The notes: generated from the sequence alone by a model not told the origin. DNA of 6,732 bases from Candidatus Poribacteria bacterium (GCA_028818995.1 JAPPMR010000848.1:1-6732); one strand, 5' to 3'; positions 1-5,988 are shown, counted from the stretch's first letter. A program made the numbers and translations.

Positions 1-512
1 GCTATTACCTGTGTCAATCCACATATCCCGAATTTGCTTGCACTGTACGGCGCACTGCGGGGACGAACTCGGTGCGCAGAAATACTACCGACGTTGATGA
101 TACGCCCGCCTTCACCTTGTGCCTTCATAATCCCCATCGCTTCACGCGAACAGAGAAAAGGTGCACGGAGATTTACACCTATTACCTTGTCCCATGCTTC
201 AGTTGAAAGTTTGTCTATCGGACCACCATCAAACGCACCAGCATTATTAACAAGGATATCTAACCGTTCATATTCAACCATCGCTTTTTCAAAAAGTGCC
301 TTAATCTGCTCTTCATCGGTGACATCGGTAGGAACAGCAAGGACTTTTGTTCCCATTGCACGCAGTTCATCTGCCGTTTGCGAAAGTAGTTCAGCATTTC
401 TTGCAGCAATAGTTAAACTCGCCCCCTCAGCAGCGAACCCCTTCGCAATTCCTTTCCCAATTCCTCTATTGCCACCAGTAACAATTGCAACTTTCCCATC
501 TAATTGTCCCAT
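1..512 (-). CDS. SDR-family NAD(P)-dependent oxidoreductase, FabG-like (3' end cut by window edge)
   Basis: This is a classical short-chain dehydrogenase/reductase, a cytosolic Rossmann-fold enzyme that oxidises alcohols or reduces ketones with NAD(P). The 170 visible residues start MGQLDGKVAIVTGG. They carry the cofactor glycine motif TGGNRGIG (12-19), an acidic D63-V64 after the third strand, NNAG (89-92), the conserved N114, and the catalytic triad S143, Y156, K160 in YSASK. The reading frame is still open at position 1, so roughly the last third (substrate loop and C-terminus, of a usual 245-260 residues) is missing. The ATG at 512-510 has an AAGGAG Shine-Dalgarno at 526-521, 8 nt upstream. 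It overlaps the stop of the upstream DUF2064 gene by one base (TAATG), so the pair is very probably co-transcribed and translationally coupled. The fold assignment is certain. The substrate cannot be told: it may be a 3-oxoacyl-ACP reductase or a sugar/alcohol dehydrogenase. Confidence 0.93.
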   Translation of the reverse strand, partial: MGQLDGKVAIVTGGNRGIGKGIAKGFAAEGASLTIAARNAELLSQTADELRAMGTKVLAVPTDVTDEEQIKALFEKAMVEYERLDILVNNAGAFDGGPIDKLSTEAWDKVIGVNLRAPFLCSREAMGIMKAQGEGGRIINVGSISAHRVRPRSAPYSASKFGICGLTQVI

Positions 513-1222
513 TACGGATTCTCCTTTAACAATTCAAACAATATATTTTGCGTTCTAACTGCTTGTACTGTCCCTTCTGCAAGTTGTATCGCAGAGAGAT
601 GTGCAAGCAAAAATGATAAATCTTCTGGTGTATCTACGTCGTACCAGGGCGGTAAAACCTTGAGCGTAGCGTCCATGGTTCGAACACGTTCTACTGTCTG
701 TTGCAAAACCTGCGGTGTACTCCACGCAATTTCCTCAAAAATGGATGGAACTATCTCATTAAGATTTTCTATGGAAAAACCGATAAGATAATACCCGCCA
801 TCCACACTTGGTCCGATGACGATATCGCGCGAGTCAAGACCTACAACCGCCTGCAAGATATATTCAAGTGGTAATGTTGGACTGTCGGAACCAACGACTA
901 AAATCTTTTCATATCCGTTTTCGGATGCCCACTGCGTTGCCGAAGTGAGACGTGTCCCAAGGTCTGTGCCTATTTGCGGAATATAGGTAACATCGTTTCC
1001 AATTAACGCTTGTAAATCTTTTTGGCTTTCTGGTGGTGTATACGCGATCACTAAATCCACGTTTGAAAGCCCCGAAAGTGTTTCACACCAATCTATGAGG
1101 AAAGCACGGTATAACGATGCTGCTTGTTCAGGGGATAATTCTGGAAGCAGCCGCGTTTTAACTTGATTCGGAATCGGATTCTTAGCGAAAACAATCAGAC
1201 ACGTACTCACTTCAACATTCAC
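512..1222 (-). CDS. DUF2064 / TIGR04282-type glycosyltransferase-fold protein (CofC/MobA-like)
   Basis: This 236-residue protein belongs to the DUF2064 family (TIGR04282), which has a nucleotidyltransferase/GT-A fold and is related to CofC and MobA. Its reaction is generally unproven. Visible family blocks are FAKNPIPNQVKTRL (12-25, the nucleotide-binding start with K22-T-R), the metal-site-like GSDSPTLP (111-118), GPSVDGGYYLIG (137-148), AWST (166-169) and the C-terminal WYDVDTPEDL (193-202). Length is about normal for the family and nothing appears missing. The start is uncertain. The first in-frame start is GTG at 1222, with no good ribosome site. A second GTG at 1210 has AGGTGA about 8 nt upstream and would begin MSTCLIVFAK, closer to the usual family N-terminus. 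It is the first gene of a minus-strand pair, and its stop overlaps the ATG of the SDR gene. The substrate is unknown; an NTP-sugar or phospho-substrate transfer is inferred from the fold only. Confidence 0.9.
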   Translation of the reverse strand: MNVEVSTCLIVFAKNPIPNQVKTRLLPELSPEQAASLYRAFLIDWCETLSGLSNVDLVIAYTPPESQKDLQALIGNDVTYIPQIGTDLGTRLTSATQWASENGYEKILVVGSDSPTLPLEYILQAVVGLDSRDIVIGPSVDGGYYLIGFSIENLNEIVPSIFEEIAWSTPQVLQQTVERVRTMDATLKVLPPWYDVDTPEDLSFLLAHLSAIQLAEGTVQAVRTQNILFELLKENP

Positions 1223-1271
1223 CTATTGTGTTGCATGTTTTTATACACTTGAACATAGTTTACTTACTTTC

Positions 1272-1300
1272 AATTTATCAGATACCTGTTTAACCGTCAA
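1272..1300 (-). promoter_or_regulatory. Candidate sigma-70-type promoter for the DUF2064-SDR operon
   Basis: Read on the minus strand, TTGACG (1300-1295) is followed after 17 nt by TAAATT (1277-1272). The -35 matches consensus at 5 of 6 positions and the -10 at 4 of 6. It would start transcription roughly 45 nt before the GTG at 1222. It is the best candidate in this AT-rich stretch, but the -10 is weak. Confidence 0.35.
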
Positions 1301-1363
1301 CATAGAATGTATATTGAGGTGTGTAAATATGGTAGATTTTAGAATTATTTATACACTTTGCAT

Positions 1364-1392
1364 CGGCGAGGTTGGGAAACCTCACCTACCGG
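1364..1392. repeat. GC-rich intergenic palindrome (REP-like)
   Basis: GGCGAGGTT (1365-1373) and AACCTCACC (1378-1386) pair as a 9-bp stem with one mismatch around a 4-nt loop, followed by TACCGG. The element stands out as GC-rich in AT-rich surroundings. No T-run follows closely on either strand, so it does not look like a terminator. The shape suggests a dispersed, REP-like genomic repeat. That would need other copies in the genome to confirm. Confidence 0.55.
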
Positions 1393-1650
1393 GGTGAAGA
1401 TGTCTTTTTATTTTTATAAATGACCACAGTTTCCTTAAGTCCAGCAGAGTGAAAGGTGATATTACCGACTTTCAATTCAAACTTTACAAAAACTATACAA
1501 TCCCTTATTTGATTTGACATTTCTGGTTTTTTGTGGTATTTTTTATAATATGAACTACTTGAAAGTTTGTGACTATCGCGAATCGTTTGGTACTGAGTAT
1601 TTATTACGCAAAAGTTTGAGCACCTTGGACAATCTATATATCTGGTTAAT

Positions 1651-1679
1651 TTGACATTCAAAAACTGGTTATCTCAAAT
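1651..1679 (+). promoter_or_regulatory. Candidate promoter for the first HEAT lipoprotein gene
   Basis: A perfect TTGACA (1651-1656) is followed after 17 nt by TCAAAT (1674-1679, 4 of 6 matches). Transcription would begin around 1686, about 30 nt before the ATG at 1719. The -35 is convincing and the -10 is weak. Confidence 0.35.
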
Positions 1680-1718
1680 TTGGCTTGAATTTGTTATGGG
1701 AGGCACACAGAAGGTTTT

Positions 1719-2924
1719 ATGAAAAATCTCGCAATTATTCCACTGATTTTAATCTTATTTACTTGCTTTGGTTGTGATACGAAACAGAAAGGTCCCAGTC
1801 ATCTGTCGGTTGGGAGAGATAAACTTATTGAAAGTGGAAACGCTGTTGAAGCTGTTAATCTTCTCATAGAGGCAGAGAAAAAAGAGGAAGATAAAACAGA
1901 GCCGCGTGCACTGCTCGTAATAGCATACTCACACGCGCTTGCATCAGGTGCGACAAAGGGACAGGACTTTGAATCGGAATACAAAAAACAGAAAACTCAA
2001 AGAATAGCAGCCTTGAATGAAGCAGAGATCAACAAAATGATCGAAATTCTCAACAAACGTTCGGAAGTCCAACAAAATGGGTTTCAAGCATTGGTCGAGA
2101 AAGGAACAGATGCTGCTGTTTTAATAATTGATAATCTTGCTCAAGGTTTATATCCAGATATACAGAAGAATCTTATTTCGACACTTGAGCAAATGGGAAC
2201 TAAGGCGATTGATCCTATCTTAGATAGCGTAGCCGATGCAGAGGTGAATCCTGCTGTAAAAATGAAACTAATTCAGGTGCTCGGCGAAATTGGGGATGAG
2301 AAAGCGGTTGAAAGATTAAAATCTATTGATACAACCGGCATGAGCGATGCGCTCAAAATGGCTGTTTATACGACCCTTTATCGACTCGGTGATAGAAAAT
2401 ATAAAACTGAAATCCTCGCGGGACTTACTGCAAATGAAGTTGAGGTGCGACGTGCTGCAGCAAAAGCAATGGCTAACCTTAAAAATGTCAACACCAGCAT
2501 GCTTATCACGGCACTTAAAGACGATGATTCCCAGGTAGTTACTGACATTGCAAAGGCTTTATCTGTACACAAAACCAAAAATGCTGTAGAACCATTTGTA
2601 AATATAATCAAAAGTGAGCACAGTTCAAAAGCGAAGCAAGCTGTCTTAAATACGCTTGCTACCTATATTGAAGCAGGCGGCGGTCTTACAAGGGGATTAG
2701 CCAAACGCTTGGCGTACTTACTTATCAATAAAGAGGTGAACAGTTCAGATGACCGCTTGATGTTAGTGCAATTTCTCAAAAAGCGGATGGTGGATAAACT
2801 AAAAGCATCAATGTTATTTGAAGATGAACTTGAGACAAAACTTTACAATTATGTCCAAAATGATGAAGAGAGTGCATTTGTAAAAGTTGAACTCAATGAA
2901 CTTCTTAACCTTATTAGAAAATAG
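1719..2924 (+). CDS. Lipoprotein with TPR-like segment and HEAT-like repeats (paralogue A)
   Basis: This 401-residue exported lipoprotein starts MKNLAIIPLILILFTCFGC. A hydrophobic signal ends in a lipobox (CFGC) with lipidated Cys19, followed by Asp20. Residues 32-77 (GRDKL...GNAVEAV...EPRALLVIAYSHAL) look like a TPR-like helix pair. From about 122 to 340 the chain is a run of HEAT-like helical hairpins, for example the one ending IGDEKAVERL (191-200), LYRLGD (220-225), VRRAAAKAM (243-251) with ALKDDD (265-270), and KNAV (287-290). HEAT solenoids are protein-binding scaffolds; no catalytic motif is visible. The downstream gene is a full-length paralogue, about 36% identical by hand count over residues 81-320 without gaps. 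The start at 1719 is fixed by the signal peptide. The ribosome site is ambiguous: GGGAGG (1698-1703) is 15 nt away and AAGG (1711-1714) only 4 nt. The partner and role are unknown. Confidence 0.85.
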   Translation: MKNLAIIPLILILFTCFGCDTKQKGPSHLSVGRDKLIESGNAVEAVNLLIEAEKKEEDKTEPRALLVIAYSHALASGATKGQDFESEYKKQKTQRIAALNEAEINKMIEILNKRSEVQQNGFQALVEKGTDAAVLIIDNLAQGLYPDIQKNLISTLEQMGTKAIDPILDSVADAEVNPAVKMKLIQVLGEIGDEKAVERLKSIDTTGMSDALKMAVYTTLYRLGDRKYKTEILAGLTANEVEVRRAAAKAMANLKNVNTSMLITALKDDDSQVVTDIAKALSVHKTKNAVEPFVNIIKSEHSSKAKQAVLNTLATYIEAGGGLTRGLAKRLAYLLINKEVNSSDDRLMLVQFLKKRMVDKLKASMLFEDELETKLYNYVQNDEESAFVKVELNELLNLIRK

Positions 2925-2970
2925 GCTGCTCTGTGGATGTGAATTCTGTATACGGATTTAATTTTATATG

Positions 2971-3009
2971 ACCTCTCTCATAATTATGGGAGAGGTTTAG
3001 ATTTTGTTT
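2971..3009 (+). terminator. Rho-independent-type terminator after lipoprotein A
   Basis: ACCTCTCTCAT (2971-2981) pairs with ATGGGAGAGGT (2986-2996) as an 11-bp stem including one U-G pair around a 4-nt AATT loop. It is followed by the T-rich but interrupted tail TTAGATTTTGTTT. It lies 47 nt after the stop of lipoprotein A and just upstream of a strong promoter, so it probably separates the two paralogues. The broken T-run leaves efficiency uncertain. Confidence 0.7.
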
Positions 3010-3083
3010 GGTAAAGGTAAACTCCTTTGATGTCGTTGTACATATTATGTGTCTAATTTAAACAACACTATATCAAAATTTTC

Positions 3084-3112
3084 TTGACACAAAAATGTAT
3101 CTGTTTTATCAT
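3084..3112 (+). promoter_or_regulatory. Strong sigma-70-type promoter for lipoprotein B
   Basis: A perfect TTGACA (3084-3089) is followed by an optimal 17-nt spacer and TATCAT (3107-3112, 5 of 6 matches). Predicted transcription starts near 3119 and leaves a leader of about 100 nt before the ATG at 3222. This is the best promoter in the window. It indicates that lipoprotein B is transcribed independently of lipoprotein A. Confidence 0.7.
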
Positions 3113-3116
3113 ACAT
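3095..3116. promoter_or_regulatory. Inverted repeat over the -10 box, possible operator
   Basis: ATGTAT (3095-3100) and ATACAT (3111-3116) are exact inverted copies separated by 10 nt, and the right arm overlaps the -10 box. The half-site spacing of about 16 bp between centres would suit a dimeric repressor. In AT-rich DNA a 6-bp inverted repeat can arise by chance, so this is only a candidate. Confidence 0.25.
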
Positions 3117-3201
3117 CTGTATACTAATTTCTCGGATTCCCGACGAAAGTTAACTAATCTGAATTTATACTATACACAGATTTCACATTTACGTTGATAT
3201 T

Positions 3202-3225
3202 AGGAGGAAAATGAACATAACATGA
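3202..3225 (+). promoter_or_regulatory. Displaced Shine-Dalgarno and 4-codon leader ORF overlapping the lipoprotein B start
   Basis: A perfect AGGAGG (3202-3207) lies 14 nt before the lipoprotein ATG (3222), longer than usual. It is much closer (3 nt) to an ATG at 3211 that encodes only M-N-I-T before a TGA. That TGA overlaps the lipoprotein start as ATGA. Ribosomes could start at either ATG or couple from one to the other. The signal peptide reads correctly only from 3222. The overlap may be accidental, because any gene starting ATGA supplies such a stop. Confidence 0.3.
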
Positions 3226-4442
3226 AAAAACTTTTAACGATATGCCTTGTTTTAACATGGGTTGTGTCGTTTGGCTGTAAGCAGGAAAAAATCATTCCTG
3301 AACTTAAACCGGGCAGACAAAAATTATTAGCTGGTCTCGCAATAGAAGCAGTTGAACATCTCAAACTTGCCGAAATAGAAGAAAAAAATAAGGATGAACC
3401 TCGGGCACTCCTGCTAATTGCGTATAGTTACGCACTTTCTACAGAGGCTACGTGGCTAAAGAGTAACAATTTGGAAACCGAATATCGGAATGAACGGACA
3501 CGGCGCCTTGCTGAACTGAACACATCTGAGACGGAAGAAATCTTTCAAATCCTTAATGAGAGACATCTCTTTCAAAATGATGTCAGACAAATCCTAATTG
3601 ATAAAGGTATCCCTGTCATACCACTCATTTTGAAGAGTTTTATTGAAAAAAAGTATTCCGATGCCCATAAAGATTTCGACTATATCCTGACACAGATCGG
3701 CAGCAAAGGCATTGATGAACTCTTCACCGCAGTAGATAACGCAAATACCTCTATTCCAGTCAGGGATAGATTGATACGTATTATCGCAGATATCGGAGAT
3801 CCTTCGGCCCAGGAAAGGTTAGAATCTCTTAAAAACACAGTATTGGATACTGGGTTGAAGATAGAGATTCTTTCCGCCCTATATCGACTCGGCAATAAAG
3901 CATACCAAAAAGACATTGAGGCAGCTTTGACCGATAATAATGTTTTAGCACGCCAAGCCGCCGCGAGATCAATGATATTGCTCAATCAACCGTCTACTGA
4001 CAAAATGATCAAGGCACTTAAGGACGCTGATGATACAGTTCGGTTAGCTATTGTCCAAGCATTAGAAAAACATACTGATAAAAACGCAGTAGATAACTTG
4101 TTTAGTATGCTAACCAACGATTCCAGTATTAACACGAAAAGGACTGTTGTAGAAACCCTAAGTCACTATGCTGAAATTGGTCTTGCAGACGGATTGGCAT
4201 CACGTTTAATCAAGTTGTTGATAGACATTGAGATTTCTATCTCTAATCACGAAGATAGAGTTTTTATTGTCCAATTGCTTAAAAAACCAGCACTGATCAA
4301 GCAAATTCAAACAGCAGACCCCTATGATAATTTACCGCATAAACTCGACGATTATTATAGAAATAAAGAAACTAACCCCACGGTAAATGGTGTGCTCAAC
4401 GAACTACTTCTTGAGCTTGAAAAGGATGAGACTGAAGAATAA
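3222..4442 (+). CDS. Lipoprotein with TPR-like segment and HEAT-like repeats (paralogue B)
   Basis: This 406-residue exported lipoprotein is the tandem paralogue of the gene at 1719. The signal MKKLLTICLVLTWVVSFGC ends in a lipobox with lipidated Cys19, here followed by Lys20. The TPR-like segment is at residues 31-75 (GRQKL...EPRALLLIAYSYAL). HEAT-like hairpins occupy roughly 122-340, with landmarks at the same residue numbers as in paralogue A: IGDPSAQERL (191-200), LYRLGN (220-225), ALKDAD (265-270) and KNAV (287-290). The C-terminus ends in an acidic tail (EKDETEE). It is a presumed periplasmic or membrane-facing scaffold with no enzyme motif. It has its own promoter at 3084-3112 and a roughly 100-nt leader. 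Divergence from paralogue A, with near-perfect preservation of length and repeat register, suggests an old duplication with both copies under selection. Function and partner are unknown. Confidence 0.86.
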   Translation: MKKLLTICLVLTWVVSFGCKQEKIIPELKPGRQKLLAGLAIEAVEHLKLAEIEEKNKDEPRALLLIAYSYALSTEATWLKSNNLETEYRNERTRRLAELNTSETEEIFQILNERHLFQNDVRQILIDKGIPVIPLILKSFIEKKYSDAHKDFDYILTQIGSKGIDELFTAVDNANTSIPVRDRLIRIIADIGDPSAQERLESLKNTVLDTGLKIEILSALYRLGNKAYQKDIEAALTDNNVLARQAAARSMILLNQPSTDKMIKALKDADDTVRLAIVQALEKHTDKNAVDNLFSMLTNDSSINTKRTVVETLSHYAEIGLADGLASRLIKLLIDIEISISNHEDRVFIVQLLKKPALIKQIQTADPYDNLPHKLDDYYRNKETNPTVNGVLNELLLELEKDETEE

Positions 4443-4476
4443 GTAGAAAATGTATAAGCGTGGATTATCATAACTT

Positions 4477-4494
4477 TTGTAGGAATTACTACAA
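4477..4494 (+). terminator. Weak hairpin between lipoprotein B and the enolase-superfamily gene
   Basis: TTGTAG (4477-4482) and CTACAA (4489-4494) form a 6-bp stem with a 6-nt loop, 35 nt after the lipoprotein stop. The following bases are C/T-rich rather than a T-run, so termination is doubtful. No convincing promoter is visible before 4549, and read-through from lipoprotein B remains possible. Confidence 0.2.
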
Positions 4495-4548
4495 TCTCCG
4501 CTCTCTTCTCTGATAGTTGAGTTTTCATCGCTAACAAGGAGAAAACCC

Positions 4549-5712
4549 ATGCCGAACTATCCATCGGACATCAAAATTACCAAAATTGAGCAGGTTACAG
4601 TTGAGATTGACCAACCCGCCATCGGTTGCAACTCTGGTGCCAAAGAGATAAAACAACCAGACCCAAATGGGAAGTGGCGTGAAGGAATTACCCGTATCTA
4701 CACCAACGATGGCACACTCGGATGGGGACCTACCAGTTGGGGTTCAGCTGCTGAAGAAGCAAAATCTGCTCTAAACAAGAATCCTTTTGAACTGTTGAAT
4801 CCTGAAAATGGAGTCGTTGAAGCATACCGCGGATTTGAAAATGCTCTGTGGGATACTATTGGGAAAATACTTGGTAAACCTGCTTATGAACTTATGGGAA
4901 CTGAATCCTACGGTAATGGGTTGCCCGCTTACGATAGCACCATTTATTTCAATGATCTCCTCTACGAAACAGAAGCGGAAGGGCTTAAGCGGATTGAGGA
5001 TGATGTTAAAAAGAGTTTGGCTGATGGATTTACAGCGTGCAAAATGAAAATGGGACGCGGGAATCATCTTATGGAACGCAAAGCAGGATTAAAAAGGGAC
5101 ATAGAAGTTGTCCAACTTGCACGTAGTACTGCTGGAGAAGGTTTTAATATCCTTGTTGATGCGAACAACGCGTATACTTATGATGAAGTTATTACCTTTC
5201 TGAATGAGACAAGCAACTGTGATGTGTTCTGGATTGAGGAGATGTTTGAAGAGGATGTTGAGTTATACCGCAATCTGAAGGCTTATATCCAAGAAAAGGG
5301 ATTGAAGACTTTAATCGCTGATGGCGAGACCCGCACCCGTGCGCCTCTTGAATTCTATGATCCTTTCTTTGAAGCAGGCGTAATAGATGTTATCCAACAT
5401 GATATGAAAGGTCTCGGCGTTACTGGTTGGCGGCGGCTTGCCGATATGGCTGCCTCGGGCAACGTCAAATGTGCACCGCATAATTGGGGTTCTCTGCTCG
5501 GTTTTTTCCTCAGCCTCCAATTCGCAAAGACGATCCCGCATTTTCTCTATGGAGAAGTCGCAACCCTCACCAGTGATGTGATTGATGTTTCTGGCTACGG
5601 ATTCGACGATGGTACGTTCACAGTACCTGATACCCCTGGACTCGGTTTAGAATTCAATCAAGATGTGTACGATGCCCGCTACGCTGGTAATGAGCATTGG
5701 CAAGTCTCATAA
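4549..5712 (+). CDS. Mandelate racemase/muconate lactonizing enzyme family protein (enolase superfamily)
   Basis: This is a 387-residue, full-length cytosolic enolase-superfamily enzyme with an N-terminal capping domain (about 1-125) and a TIM-barrel (about 130-370). Such enzymes abstract a proton alpha to a carboxylate using Mg2+, typically as acid-sugar dehydratases, epimerases or racemases. The catalytic set of the mandelate racemase subgroup can be read off: K165-M-K167 (KxK), metal ligands D204 (VDANNAY), E230 (WIEEMF) and E260 (ADGE), the Asp-His dyad D285 (QHDMKGLG) with H311 (APHNWG), and E336 (YGEVAT). It is therefore probably active. The usual proline after the two glutamates is Met232 here. 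The ATG at 4549 has AAGGAG (4536-4541) 7 nt upstream, which fixes the start. No sugar transporter or pathway partner is adjacent, so the substrate cannot be inferred. An acid sugar is most likely from the family. Confidence 0.93.
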   Translation: MPNYPSDIKITKIEQVTVEIDQPAIGCNSGAKEIKQPDPNGKWREGITRIYTNDGTLGWGPTSWGSAAEEAKSALNKNPFELLNPENGVVEAYRGFENALWDTIGKILGKPAYELMGTESYGNGLPAYDSTIYFNDLLYETEAEGLKRIEDDVKKSLADGFTACKMKMGRGNHLMERKAGLKRDIEVVQLARSTAGEGFNILVDANNAYTYDEVITFLNETSNCDVFWIEEMFEEDVELYRNLKAYIQEKGLKTLIADGETRTRAPLEFYDPFFEAGVIDVIQHDMKGLGVTGWRRLADMAASGNVKCAPHNWGSLLGFFLSLQFAKTIPHFLYGEVATLTSDVIDVSGYGFDDGTFTVPDTPGLGLEFNQDVYDARYAGNEHWQVS

Positions 5713-5717
5713 TAGTA

Positions 5718-5734
5718 GGCACAGACCGTGTGCC
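5718..5734. repeat. Short palindrome after the enolase-superfamily gene
   Basis: GGCACA (5718-5723) and TGTGCC (5729-5734) form a perfect 6-bp stem around GACCG, 5 nt after the stop codon. There is no T-run. It shares TAGGCAC with the palindrome at 5909-5929, suggesting both belong to one kind of dispersed intergenic repeat. Confidence 0.5.
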
Positions 5735-5753
5735 ATAACTCCCAGGTAATCCC

Positions 5754-5822
5754 ATGAAGAAAGTTCTCGTCGCAATGAGCGGTGGCGTAGATAGTTCTGG
5801 CATTGCTTGCAGCGGTATATAG
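5754..5822 (+). pseudogene. mnmA: N-terminal remnant of tRNA 2-thiouridylase MnmA
   Basis: An ATG at 5754, with AGGT about 6 nt upstream, opens MKKVLVAMSGGVDSS. This is the characteristic start of MnmA (TrmU), the cytosolic enzyme that thiolates U34 of tRNAs for Lys, Glu and Gln. SGGVDSS is the ATP-pyrophosphatase P-loop. The resemblance stops after codon 15 (5798). Seven unrelated codons (GIACSGI) and a TAG at 5820-5822 follow. A complete MnmA has about 350-370 residues, and nothing resembling the rest follows in any frame here; the DNA turns into AT-rich sequence and palindromes. It cannot be functional. It may be the end left by a deletion or insertion, a copied gene start, or an assembly junction. 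The related PP-loop enzymes ArgG, GuaA and TilS fit the exact N-terminus less well. Confidence 0.7.
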
Positions 5823-5874
5823 TGAAATCTAAATATATCTTTACATTTTATTTAGGTTAGCGGCGTTTGTAGTC

Positions 5875-5890
5875 GCGCAATTCATTGCGC
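5875..5890. repeat. GCGCAAT palindrome
   Basis: GCGCAAT (5875-5881) and ATTGCGC (5884-5890) form a perfect 7-bp stem with a 2-nt centre. It lies in the debris between the mnmA remnant and the secreted-protein gene. It is GC-rich against an AT-rich background and looks like a dispersed intergenic repeat rather than a terminator. Confidence 0.5.
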
Positions 5891-5908
5891 CTTGGACATT
5901 CACAGGTA

Positions 5909-5929
5909 GGCACGCTTTGTAAGCGCGCC
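5909..5929. repeat. Second GC-rich palindrome before the secreted-protein gene
   Basis: GGCACGCTT (5909-5917) and AAGCGCGCC (5921-5929) pair over 9 bp with one mismatch around TGT. It follows the palindrome at 5875-5890 by 18 nt, making a paired arrangement. The two may be ends of one small non-coding repeat element spanning about 5865-5935. Confidence 0.5.
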
Positions 5930-5988
5930 ACCAATAGTGTTCAAGTAATTATATGTTTTACTATATGAACAGAAAAAAGGGGAAGTGT

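Larger units (their letters stand above)
1223..1718. other. Divergent intergenic region without a supported gene
   Basis: These 496 AT-rich bases separate the minus-strand operon from the plus-strand lipoprotein gene, so both promoters should lie here. It holds one GC-rich palindrome (1364-1392), an 11-bp direct repeat TTTATACACTT at 1240-1250 and 1348-1358, candidate promoters on both strands, and a TTGACA (1514-1519) whose nearest perfect TATAAT (1544-1549) sits 24 nt away, too far for a normal promoter. A 91-codon minus-strand frame (1386-1661) exists but lacks gene-like support. No RNA gene is recognisable. Confidence 0.6.

Noticed and set aside
34..558. 174-codon plus-strand frame over the SDR gene
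   Set aside because: It is the antisense shadow of the SDR, whose motifs on the other strand are unmistakable.
504..791. 95-codon plus-strand frame
   Set aside because: Lies wholly opposite the DUF2064 coding sequence and shows no motif or ribosome site.
1514..1549. TTGACA (1514-1519) with TATAAT (1544-1549) as a promoter
   Set aside because: The spacer is 24 nt, well beyond the 16-18 nt tolerated. In AT-rich DNA a perfect TATAAT by chance is expected.
1386..1661. 91-codon minus-strand frame with a CPRCSNFC cysteine motif
   Set aside because: It starts with TTG, has no ribosome site, has a low-complexity middle (SSSSYYKKYHKK), and ends in the palindromic repeat. The cysteine pair could hint at a zinc-binding remnant, but nothing else supports a gene. 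A protein search giving conserved homologues would change this.
1719..4442. The HEAT proteins as a DNA glycosylase/AlkD-like or a phycobilin lyase
   Set aside because: HEAT-like repeats occur in those families, but both proteins here have signal peptides with lipoboxes and lack any catalytic motif, so a cytosolic enzyme role is unlikely.
5953..5988. Earlier starts (ATG at 5953 and 5965) for the secreted protein
   Set aside because: They would place a charged stretch (MNRKKGKC) before the signal peptide and turn the good ribosome site at 5977-5985 into coding sequence. The ATG at 5989 fits both better.
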